Positions 1 through 5,582 of a DNA stretch of 5,582 nt are shown piece by piece (the stretch's first letter is position 1; every line of letters starts with the position of its first letter). Source of the stretch: Pseudomonadota bacterium (GTDB taxonomy: Bacteria; Pseudomonadota; Gammaproteobacteria; Steroidobacterales; Rariloculaceae); NCBI GenBank assembly GCA_009843005.1, contig VYEH01000180.1:376-5957 (forward strand). The letters run 5' to 3'. The notes under the pieces were generated by a model, which saw only the letters and a program-made list of their open reading frames with translations, was not told where the DNA came from and searched no databases. The translations under genes were made by a program, and so were the position numbers.

Positions 1-223
1 GAAGCGGGGCGACCGAGCCCGCATCGACGCCGTCAACCCGGTCGAACCAAGCGTGCGCCGGCGCATGGTGCTCGGGCTCGTGGAGGGCGCTGAACTGGAG
101 TGCCTGGGGGGATCGCTGGGTGGAGATCCAATGGAGTTGCGCATCCACGGCAGTGCGTTGTCCCTGCGGCGCGCCGACGCCCGCCGGTTCAGGGTGACTT
201 CGACGGCCGAGGCGGAGGACTGA
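1..223 (+). CDS. feoA: FeoA ferrous iron transport accessory protein, 3' part only
   Basis: This is the C-terminal 73 codons of a FeoA-family protein; the start lies left of the window and the first full codon is at 2-4. FeoA is a small cytoplasmic SH3-like protein that supports the FeoB iron permease. The visible frame carries the family pattern: a GDRARI stretch near the left edge, then RRRMVLGLVEGAELE (the usual arginine-leucine turn before LG..pG), a GGDPMELRIHG segment, LSLRRADA (the family's 'laLR..eA'), and a final RFRV strand. Its TGA at 221-223 overlaps the feoB ATG by one base, so the two are probably translationally coupled. The acidic tail after RFRV (STAEAED) is short and unremarkable. 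The family call rests on motif reading and on the feoB neighbour; together these make it strong. No alternative frame in this stretch looks coding. Confidence 0.9.
   Translation, partial: KRGDRARIDAVNPVEPSVRRRMVLGLVEGAELECLGGSLGGDPMELRIHGSALSLRRADARRFRVTSTAEAED
214..218 (+). promoter_or_regulatory. Shine-Dalgarno of feoB, fixing its start
   Basis: GGAGG lies inside the last codons of feoA, four bases before the ATG at 223. It supports that ATG over an in-frame ATG at 100, which would read through the feoA coding sequence in another frame. Confidence 0.8.
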
Positions 224-2409
224 TGGCCGAGCCGGCATCTATCGGCATCCCCCTGGAGAACATAACCGTCTCGCGATCCGTCAGCATCGCGGTGGTGGGA
301 AATCCGAATTCGGGCAAGAGCACGCTGTTCAACCGCGTCACCGGGCTGAATCAGCGCACGGCAAACTATCCGGGCGTCACTGTCGAAAAGCGCACCGGCA
401 AACTCACCCTGGGGTCGACCGTATTCGACCTGATCGACTTGCCGGGGATCTATTCCCTGAGTCCCGAATCCACGGATGAACGCATCGTCGTGGACGTCTT
501 GCTGGGACGAGTGGCGGGCACTCCGCGCCCGGACGCCATATTGGCCGTTGTGGATTCCACGCGGCTTTACCAGGGATTATTCCTTCTGCAGCAGTTGGCC
601 GAACTGGGACGCCCCATGGTGGTGGCGCTCACCATGGCGGATGCCGCGGCCGAGCAACAGATCGCCATCGACTGCGATGCATTGGGCGCCGAACTGGGGG
701 GCGCTCCGGTACGCCAGGTCGTGGCCACGACCGGTAAGGGATTCTCGGCGTTGAGATCCTGCATTGCCGAAGCCGTGGAACGCTCCGATGCCGAAACGCC
801 ATTGTTCTGGCCCGCCTTGCGGCGGGAGGCGGTGGCTCTTGAACGGGAAGTACGTGGCTCGGATGTGTCTCTCGTGGACATCGAGCGGGCGCTTATCGAC
901 GACGATCCGGTTGGCGTCGAGGCCATACGGCGTGCCCTTGGCCCGGAAGGGGACCGGCGTATCGCAGCGCATCGCAGCGCCCTGTGCGGTGACCAGCCAC
1001 CCCTGGCCGTGGAGTCCAGAAAGCGCTATCGGTGGATTACCGACGCGCTTCCCCAGTTGCAGTCCAGGGCGCCGGCGCCGTTGCGCTGGAAGAGGCGAAT
1101 CGTGGACTGGATCAACCGACCCTATCCGGCCACGATCCTGTTCCTGGGATTGATGGCAACGGTGTTCCAGGCCGTATTCGCCTGGGCCACCCCGATGATG
1201 GACCTGATCGATGCGGCTGCAGGCGGTCTTGGCGAATGGGTGTTCAGCACTCTGCCGGCTGGAGCCCTGGCCAGCTTTCTCGCCGACGGAGTCATCGCCG
1301 GCGTGGGCAGCGTGGTGATTTTCCTGCCGCAGATCCTCATCCTGTTCCTGTTCATTATCCTCATGGAAGATACGGGCTACCTGGCCCGTACCGCGTTCCT
1401 CATGGACCGGGCCATGCGAGCGGTCGGGTTGTCCGGGCAGTCCGTCGTCCCGCTGATCTCGGGATTCGCCTGCGCGGTCCCGTCGATCATGGCCACACGG
1501 GTGATCCCGAACCGCCGCGATCGGATCGCCACCATCATGGCCACGCCGTTCATGACCTTCTCGGCGCGGTTACCGATTTACGCGCTGTTGATCGCTGCCT
1601 TCGTACCCAACCTCACCGTGGGTTTTGCCAACCTTCAGGGTCTCGTGCTGTTCGGCCTTTACCTGCTGGGAATCGTGGGGGGAATCGCCACCGCGCTGCT
1701 GTTGAGAAAGTCGGCGCTGCGCGGGCCCAAGCCGTCCTTCGTGCTGGCGTTACCCGAATTCCGGATGCCGAACGTCCGAACCGTGCTGATGAAGCTGGCG
1801 GATCGCGCATGGATCTTCCTGCGCCGGGCGGGCACCGTCATCTTCGCGGTGGCGGTGGTGGTCTGGGCGCTGGCGTACTTCCCGCGGGCGGAGGATATCG
1901 AGAGCCAGCGCGTCCAGGCGCAGGTGGAAGTACAGACGGTACTTGAGGGAGAGGCGCTCGCCGCAGAGATCGCCAGAATCGACAACGAAGCTGCGGCCGC
2001 ACAATTGGCGCAGAGCTGGCTCGGCCGGATGGGTCAGGGCGTCGAGCCCCTGTTTCGACCCCTGGGCTGGGATTGGCGCGTCTCCGCCGCGGTAATAGCC
2101 GGCTTCCCGGCGCGGGAAGTGGTCGTGGCGGTGCTGGGCACCATTTACGCCGTGGGCTCCGAGGCGGACGAGTCCAGCCTCGCCGAGCGCCTGACAACGG
2201 CGACGTGGCCCGACGGGCGTACCGTGTTCACACTGCCCATGGTTCTCGGACTGCTGCTCTTCTACGCGTGGTGCCTGCAGTGCGCAGCGACGCTCGCGGT
2301 CATCAAGCGGGAGACGAATACCTGGCGGTGGCCGCTGTTCGCGTGGGGGTACATGACGGCGCTGGGATACGTCGGGGCGTTGCTGATCTATCAGATCGGC
2401 AGCACCTGA
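223..2409 (+). CDS. feoB: FeoB ferrous iron permease, GTPase-coupled
   Basis: FeoB imports Fe2+ across the inner membrane using an N-terminal G domain. From ATG 223 the product is 728 residues, near the usual family length. G1 is GNPNSGKST at 26-34, the G2 region is NYPGVTVEK at 48-56, G3 is DLPG at 72-75, and a G5-like ATTGKG is at 168-173. G4, normally NxxD, reads TMAD at 137-140. After a helical linker, membrane segments begin near residue 303. The first gate repeat has GFACAVPSIMATR with Cys417, then TFSARLPIY, where Phe446 stands where a Cys is usual. LPEF at 510-513 opens the FeoB_C region. A hydrophilic Ala/Glu/Gln-rich stretch at about 557-596 comes before the second gate, which holds GFPAREV at 627-633 and CLQC with Cys684 and Cys687. 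The start is set by the GGAGG site and the TGATG overlap with feoA. The product ends with a hydrophobic helix and IYQIGST. No feoC follows. Any Fur or FNR control region would lie left of the window. Confidence 0.97.
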   Translation: MAEPASIGIPLENITVSRSVSIAVVGNPNSGKSTLFNRVTGLNQRTANYPGVTVEKRTGKLTLGSTVFDLIDLPGIYSLSPESTDERIVVDVLLGRVAGTPRPDAILAVVDSTRLYQGLFLLQQLAELGRPMVVALTMADAAAEQQIAIDCDALGAELGGAPVRQVVATTGKGFSALRSCIAEAVERSDAETPLFWPALRREAVALEREVRGSDVSLVDIERALIDDDPVGVEAIRRALGPEGDRRIAAHRSALCGDQPPLAVESRKRYRWITDALPQLQSRAPAPLRWKRRIVDWINRPYPATILFLGLMATVFQAVFAWATPMMDLIDAAAGGLGEWVFSTLPAGALASFLADGVIAGVGSVVIFLPQILILFLFIILMEDTGYLARTAFLMDRAMRAVGLSGQSVVPLISGFACAVPSIMATRVIPNRRDRIATIMATPFMTFSARLPIYALLIAAFVPNLTVGFANLQGLVLFGLYLLGIVGGIATALLLRKSALRGPKPSFVLALPEFRMPNVRTVLMKLADRAWIFLRRAGTVIFAVAVVVWALAYFPRAEDIESQRVQAQVEVQTVLEGEALAAEIARIDNEAAAAQLAQSWLGRMGQGVEPLFRPLGWDWRVSAAVIAGFPAREVVVAVLGTIYAVGSEADESSLAERLTTATWPDGRTVFTLPMVLGLLLFYAWCLQCAATLAVIKRETNTWRWPLFAWGYMTALGYVGALLIYQIGST

Positions 2410-2464
2410 TTACGCCGTCGGATTCGGTTCGCTCCGTCACCACCACTTCACCCGTTTTTCCTCG
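2410..2464. other. Convergent gap between feoB and the dehydrogenase gene
   Basis: These 55 bases separate the feoB stop from the stop of the minus-strand gene. I looked for a terminator hairpin with a U-run on either strand. There is only a weak 4-bp CGGA/TCCG pairing and a CGTTTTTCC run with no adjoining stem, so no terminator is called. Confidence 0.6.
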
Positions 2465-3478
2465 TTAACCGACCAGTCGTGGGAAGTCGGCCGCGTAGTC
2501 GAGCGTCAGTTCCTCCGAGGTTTCCCAAAGCCGTGCGGCCATATCCACATCCCGCATGTTGGCTGACGGTGTTTCCGGGTTACAGTCGGAGAAATAGCAG
2601 CCGTTGACGTGTTGCAGATCCGGGTTTGTGGCCACGTAACAGGAAGTCGCCGCGCCCTGGGCCGGCGATTTCAGGAACAGGTACCCGGCGAGGCGGAAGG
2701 CGGTTTCCTGCCAGGCCGGCAGGTTGCGCGCGATATTCGTTCCAACCACGCCTGGATGCACGGCGTTGGACGTGGCGGTGGTGCCTTCGAGACGGCGCGC
2801 AAGTTCCAGGGAGTGCAGCCCGTTGGCGAGCTTCGAGTGTCCGTAGGCGCGCTGCGATGCGAACCAGGATTCTCCGGAGAGGTCATCGAACTGGATACCA
2901 ACGTCGGGCGCGTTTTCGTGCGCGCGGCTGCCGACGAGCACGATCCGTCCCTGCGGCGCGGCAAGCACCAGGGCCAGCAGGTGATTGACCAGCACGAAGT
3001 GCCCGAGGTGGTTTACGACGAAGTGCGCCTCGATACCGTTCACGTGCCACAGTTCGTCGAATATGGCGCCGGCGTTGCAGATCAGGATGTCCAGCGGCGC
3101 GCCCATGGCACGGACCTGCTCTGCGCATTGCACCGCCGTCTCGAATTCCGTCAGTTCCAGTACCAGCGGAGTGGCCTGTCCTTCCACGCGGTCACAGGCC
3201 TCCTGACCCCTTTCAAGGGTGCGGGCCGTACCCAGCACGTGGGCGCCGCGCAGCGCGAGCGTGCGCATGGTTTCGTAGCCGATACCCGAGTTGCAGCCCG
3301 TGACCAGGGCGGTCTTGCCGGTGAGGTCCAGTCCGGCCGTGACATCATCCGCCGTGGAACGGCGGCCGAATTCGCTGCTGATGTCATCGCAGGCAAGGGT
3401 GGATACGGGTCCAAGGGCGGAGCCTGCGGCTGTGAGCAACCCGCCTTGCACGAATCGGCGTCGATCAATCGGAGTCAT
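2465..3478 (-). CDS. Tat-signal short-chain dehydrogenase/reductase (retinol dehydrogenase/WWOX-like)
   Basis: This is a 337-residue NAD(P)-dependent oxidoreductase of the classical SDR fold; the substrate cannot be read from sequence. The N-terminus has a twin-arginine motif (RRRFV at 6-10) followed by a hydrophobic stretch at about 12-29 ending TLAC, so export by the Tat pathway, already folded and with cofactor, is likely. Cys30 could even be lipidated, but the lipobox is imperfect. The Rossmann motif TGCNSGIG is at 60-67, CNAG (usual NNAG) at 134-137, NHLGHF at 156-161, the catalytic Ser in VGSRAH at 184, YGHSK with Tyr212 and Lys216, and HPGVVGTNI at 241-249. The C-terminal part, with GCYFSDC and a RLWETSEEL-type helix, matches the retinol-dehydrogenase-like subgroup. 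The start at 3478 is chosen because GGAG sits six bases upstream and the Tat motif follows directly. A longer frame to 3652 crosses the 41-base repeats and is rejected. The gene is transcribed alone, divergent from the symporter operon. Confidence 0.9.
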   Translation of the reverse strand: MTPIDRRRFVQGGLLTAAGSALGPVSTLACDDISSEFGRRSTADDVTAGLDLTGKTALVTGCNSGIGYETMRTLALRGAHVLGTARTLERGQEACDRVEGQATPLVLELTEFETAVQCAEQVRAMGAPLDILICNAGAIFDELWHVNGIEAHFVVNHLGHFVLVNHLLALVLAAPQGRIVLVGSRAHENAPDVGIQFDDLSGESWFASQRAYGHSKLANGLHSLELARRLEGTTATSNAVHPGVVGTNIARNLPAWQETAFRLAGYLFLKSPAQGAATSCYVATNPDLQHVNGCYFSDCNPETPSANMRDVDMAARLWETSEELTLDYAADFPRLVG

Positions 3479-3484
3479 GGGCGT

Positions 3485-3488
3485 CTCC
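3485..3488 (-). promoter_or_regulatory. Shine-Dalgarno of the dehydrogenase gene
   Basis: On the minus strand this reads GGAG, six bases before the ATG at 3478-3476. It supports that start over upstream in-frame ATGs. Confidence 0.7.
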
Positions 3489-3520
3489 GGGTACTTTGGG
3501 AAACAGTGTGCAAGTGTCGC

Positions 3521-3636
3521 GCGGCGGGGCGGTGCGATCAAGCATGCCGAAGCGTTACATGCGGACAGGGTGGTGCAATAAAGCACGCCGACGCGTTCCA
3601 TACGGTCAGGTCGGTGCGCTAAAGCATGTTGGAACC
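3521..3636. repeat. Degenerate direct repeat, three copies, 41-base period
   Basis: The core GGTGC starts at 3531, 3572 and 3613, exactly 41 bases apart each time. Copies 1 and 2 agree at 32 of 41 positions by hand count. Copy 3 follows the same pattern for about 23 bases and then decays. The conserved core is GGTGC-N3-(a/c)AAGCA(t/c)G. The similarity extends weakly about ten bases left of the first core. The period is not a multiple of three, so it does not encode a protein repeat. It is close to four helical turns, which would place the cores on roughly the same face of the DNA. Confidence 0.75.
3574..3585. promoter_or_regulatory. TGC-N6-GCA inverted repeat in the central copy (candidate operator)
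   Basis: In the middle repeat copy the core is a short palindrome, TGC-aataaa-GCA, extended to GTGC/GCAC by one base on each side. The same TGC-N6-GCA spacing occurs in the other copies at 3533-3544 and 3615-3626. Its retention while surrounding bases vary is the reason to suspect protein binding. The binding protein is unknown. Confidence 0.35.
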
Positions 3637-3642
3637 CACGGT

Positions 3643-3652
3643 GTGCTTGCAC
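3643..3652. promoter_or_regulatory. GTGC-TT-GCAC palindrome
   Basis: A perfect 4+4 palindrome with a two-base centre lies seven bases beyond the recognisable end of the third repeat copy. It has the same arms (GTGC/GCAC) as the central repeat core but a shorter spacer. It could be a further site or chance in GC-rich DNA. Confidence 0.25.
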
Positions 3653-3767
3653 GTATCGATCAAGTCCGATGGCTCGTGCGGGTCATTGACGCCAGTGGTG
3701 AACCTGCTGGCAATGGCTCCAGCCACGACTTAGACTAGCGCGGTCCCGATCCTCGCCCGGTCTCGTC

Positions 3768-3772
3768 AGGGG
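3768..3772 (+). promoter_or_regulatory. Shine-Dalgarno of the DUF4212 gene
   Basis: AGGGG sits five bases before the ATG at 3778 and supports this start. Confidence 0.6.
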
Positions 3773-3777
3773 TTTCC

Positions 3778-4038
3778 ATGAGCAACGGCAACTCGGCAGA
3801 GCGCTACTGGCGCGCGAACCTGCGGCTTGTGGCCGGTTGTCTGGCCGTCTGGTTCATCGTCTCGCTGGGGTTCGGCGTGATCCTGGTCGAACCGCTGAAC
3901 CGCATCCGGTTCTTCGGTTTCGAACTCGGCTTCTGGTTCGCGCAGCAGGGCTCGATCCTGGTCTTCATCGCCCTGATCTTCTACTACGCCTGGCGGATGA
4001 ACCGGCTCGACCGCGAACACGACCTGGACGAGAAGTAG
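3778..4038 (+). CDS. DUF4212 protein, small subunit of a sodium:solute symporter
   Basis: This 86-residue inner-membrane protein belongs to the DUF4212 / solute:sodium symporter small-subunit family, which is normally encoded just before a large SSS-family transporter, as here. It plays a YjcH-like partner role whose exact function is not established. The family pattern is clear: YWRANLRL at 10-17, a first helix at about 17-37 containing WFIVSLGFGV, a short NRIRFFGFELGFWFAQQGS connection at 41-59, a second helix ending near 74 with IFYYAWRMNRLD, and a charged tail. The length is typical. The start has a ribosome site. The gene is the first of the operon, and the symporter begins nine bases after its TAG in the same frame. 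The leader faces the 41-base repeats. Confidence 0.92.
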   Translation: MSNGNSAERYWRANLRLVAGCLAVWFIVSLGFGVILVEPLNRIRFFGFELGFWFAQQGSILVFIALIFYYAWRMNRLDREHDLDEK

Positions 4039-4047
4039 GCGCACGCC

Positions 4048-5582
4048 GTGGACCTCACGACACTCACATACCTCGTGGTCGGAGGGAGCTTCGCGCTCTA
4101 CATCGGCATCGCGATCTGGTCCAGGGCCGCCGATACCAGCGATTTCTACGTCGCCGGCAAGCACGTGCACCCGGTGGCCAACGGCATGGCCACGGCCGCG
4201 GACTGGATGTCCGCCGCGTCGTTCATCTCCATGGCGGGGCTGATCGCCTATCTCGGCTACGACGGCTCGGTCTACCTGATGGGCTGGACCGGCGGCTATG
4301 TGCTCCTGGCCTTGCTCCTCGCCCCGTACCTGCGCAAGTTCGGCAAGTTCACCGTGCCGGAATTCATCGGCGAGCGCTACGATTCCCGGGCGGCGCGCAT
4401 CGTCGCAGTCATCTGCCTGATCGTGATTTCCTTCACCTACGTCGCCGGGCAGATGCGCGGCGTGGGCATAGTGTTTTCGAGATTTCTGGAAGTGCCCATC
4501 GGCGTGGGACTGGTCGTCGGCATGGGCGTGGTGTTCACCTACGCTGTTCTCGGCGGCATGAGGGGCATCACCTACACCCAGATCGCCCAGTACTGCGTGC
4601 TGATCTTCGCCTACACCGTTCCCGCGGTGTTCATCGCCCTGCAGATCACCGGCATGCCCATCCCGCAGATTGCCTTCGGCAGTACGGTGCAGGGCGACTC
4701 GGTGTCGCTGCTGGAGAAACTCGACCAGGTGGTGACCGCGTTGGGCTTTCCCGAGTACACATCGGGCACGAAGGGCGGCTTCGACGTCTTCTGCATCACC
4801 ATGGCGCTGATGATCGGCACCGCCGGGTTGCCCCATGTCATCGTGCGCTTCTTCACCGTGCCCAGGGTCCGAGACGCCCGCTATTCGGCCGGCTGGGCGC
4901 TGCTCTTCATCGGCATCCTGTACCTCACGGCGCCCGCCGTCGGCTCCATGGCGCGTCTGAACCTGATGGAGACGATCCAGACCGGCCCGGTCGGCGCCCC
5001 GGACAGCAACCTGCTCTACGACGAACGCCCCGACTGGTTCCGGACCTGGGAGGGCACCGGGCTGCTGGCATTCGAAGACCGCAACGGCGACGGCCGGATC
5101 CAGTACTACAACGACCAGAACCCGGAATTCGCCGCCGAGGCCGGGGCGTTCGGCTGGAACGGCAACGAACTGCAGGTGGACCGGGACATCATCGTGCTGG
5201 CGAACCCGGAGATCGCCTCGCTGCCGGACTGGGTGATCGCGCTGGTGGCGGCGGGCGGAATCGCCGCGGCGTTGTCCACGGCGGCCGGGTTGCTGCTGGT
5301 GATATCGGCTGCCGTTTCGCACGATCTGCTCAAGGGAGTGTTCCTGCCGAATATCTCGGAACGGCGGGAGTTGCTGGCGGGGCGGATATCCGCGGCGGTG
5401 GCCATCGTCATCGCCGGCCTGCTGGGCTACTTCCCGCCGGCGTTCGTGGCACAGGTGGTGGCGTTTGCGTTCGGCCTTGCCGCGGCCTCGCTGTTCCCGC
5501 CGATCCTGCTCGGGATTTTCTCCAAGCGTATGAACAAGCAGGGGGCGATCGCGGGGATGCTGACGGGGCTGCTCTTCACCTA
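4048..5582 (+). CDS. Sodium:solute symporter, VC_2705 subfamily (ActP-like), 3' end cut by window
   Basis: This is a secondary transporter of the SSS family that couples Na+ (or another cation) to uptake of an organic solute, probably a small carboxylate such as acetate; the substrate is inferred from relatives. 511 codons are visible without a stop, so only a short C-terminal part is missing. The GTG at 4048 is chosen because the next in-frame ATG (4186) would remove the first helix. The ribosome site is weak, so coupling to the DUF4212 gene is likely. About eleven helices are visible and a twelfth is beginning. Landmarks are DFYVAGKHVHPVANGMATAA around 31-50, ADWMSAASFISMAG at about 51-64, TVPEFIGERYD, GQMRGVG, GLPHVIVRFF with Pro262-His263, and ALSTAAGLLLVIS with Ser410-Thr411 at the position of the family's Na2-site helix. 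A long loop at about 305-391 holds an EF-hand-like DRNGDGRIQYYN at 344-355. KRMNKQGAIAGM comes near the right edge. Confidence 0.94.
   Translation, partial: MDLTTLTYLVVGGSFALYIGIAIWSRAADTSDFYVAGKHVHPVANGMATAADWMSAASFISMAGLIAYLGYDGSVYLMGWTGGYVLLALLLAPYLRKFGKFTVPEFIGERYDSRAARIVAVICLIVISFTYVAGQMRGVGIVFSRFLEVPIGVGLVVGMGVVFTYAVLGGMRGITYTQIAQYCVLIFAYTVPAVFIALQITGMPIPQIAFGSTVQGDSVSLLEKLDQVVTALGFPEYTSGTKGGFDVFCITMALMIGTAGLPHVIVRFFTVPRVRDARYSAGWALLFIGILYLTAPAVGSMARLNLMETIQTGPVGAPDSNLLYDERPDWFRTWEGTGLLAFEDRNGDGRIQYYNDQNPEFAAEAGAFGWNGNELQVDRDIIVLANPEIASLPDWVIALVAAGGIAAALSTAAGLLLVISAAVSHDLLKGVFLPNISERRELLAGRISAAVAIVIAGLLGYFPPAFVAQVVAFAFGLAAASLFPPILLGIFSKRMNKQGAIAGMLTGLLFT

Larger units (their letters stand above)
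3479..3777. other. Divergent intergenic region, no gene
   Basis: About 299 bases separate the divergent starts of the dehydrogenase and the DUF4212 gene. Short open frames cross it on both strands, but none has a ribosome site or a recognisable product. The left half is filled by the 41-base repeats, and the right half holds the presumed leader of the symporter operon. No confident sigma-70 or sigma-54 promoter could be assigned: TTGACG at 3686-3691 and TAGACT at 3731-3736 exist but are about 39 bases apart. Confidence 0.7.

Noticed and set aside
100..222. An extra 41 residues at the FeoB N-terminus
   Set aside because: This stretch is the feoA coding sequence read in another frame. The ATG at 223 has GGAGG and the one-base overlap typical of coupled genes.
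1032..1946. A 304-codon plus-strand frame within feoB
   Set aside because: It is rich in Gly, Arg, Pro and His, has no motif, and lies wholly in another frame of the feoB membrane domain.
2469..2490. CCGAC/GTCGG hairpin at the 3' end of the dehydrogenase gene as a terminator
   Set aside because: It has a 5-bp stem and a 12-base loop, lies inside the coding sequence, and has no U-run after it on either strand.
2609..3622. A 337-codon plus-strand frame opposite the dehydrogenase
   Set aside because: It is the antisense of a well-supported SDR gene and shows no recognisable motif.
3479..3652. A longer N-terminus for the dehydrogenase, starting at 3652
   Set aside because: The extension crosses the 41-base repeats, whose period breaks frame, and has no ribosome site. 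The Tat motif and GGAG site mark the start at 3478.
3708..3723. A possible sigma-54 promoter beginning TGGCA upstream of the DUF4212 gene
   Set aside because: The -24-like part is partial and no TTGC -12 element follows at the required spacing.
3766..5322. A 518-codon open frame on the minus strand opposite the symporter operon
   Set aside because: Its product is low-complexity and rich in His, Asp, Gly and Arg, with no fold signature. The plus strand here encodes clear DUF4212 and SSS proteins. It is a GC-driven shadow frame.

Overview
The window is GC-rich and gene-dense. Its gene set (feoA-feoB, a Tat-signal short-chain dehydrogenase, and a DUF4212 plus VC_2705-type sodium:solute symporter pair) suggests a Gram-negative bacterium, most likely a gammaproteobacterium. 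The taxon is an inference from gene types and remembered family resemblance, not a computed placement.

Left part (1-2409, + strand): the 3' end of feoA, which runs off the left edge, and a complete feoB. They overlap by one base (TGATG) and form a ferrous-iron uptake operon. No feoC follows feoB. FeoB has all the G-protein motifs, but its G4 motif reads TMAD instead of NxxD, and one Cys usually found in its first gate repeat is Phe.

Middle (2465-3478, - strand): a gene for a short-chain dehydrogenase/reductase of the retinol-dehydrogenase/WWOX-like type. It has a full Rossmann motif and catalytic residues and is preceded by a twin-arginine signal, so it is probably exported folded with its cofactor bound. 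It converges on feoB across a 55-base gap with no convincing terminator.

Divergent intergenic region (3479-3777): about 299 bases with no supported gene. It contains three degenerate direct-repeat copies at an exact 41-base period, each with a TGC-N6-GCA half-palindrome. It lies between the dehydrogenase and the symporter operon, so it is the best candidate here for an undescribed regulatory array.

Right part (3778 to the end, + strand): a small two-helix DUF4212 protein and, 9 bases after its stop and in the same frame, a large sodium:solute symporter. The symporter starts at GTG and runs off the right edge. Together they resemble the YjcH/ActP-like small-plus-large subunit arrangement of carboxylate uptake systems. 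An EF-hand-like loop sits in a long loop of the symporter.

I see no mobile element, CRISPR array, tRNA or rRNA. The most unusual items are the 41-base repeat array, the Tat-exported dehydrogenase and the altered FeoB G4 motif. No whole new system is evident.
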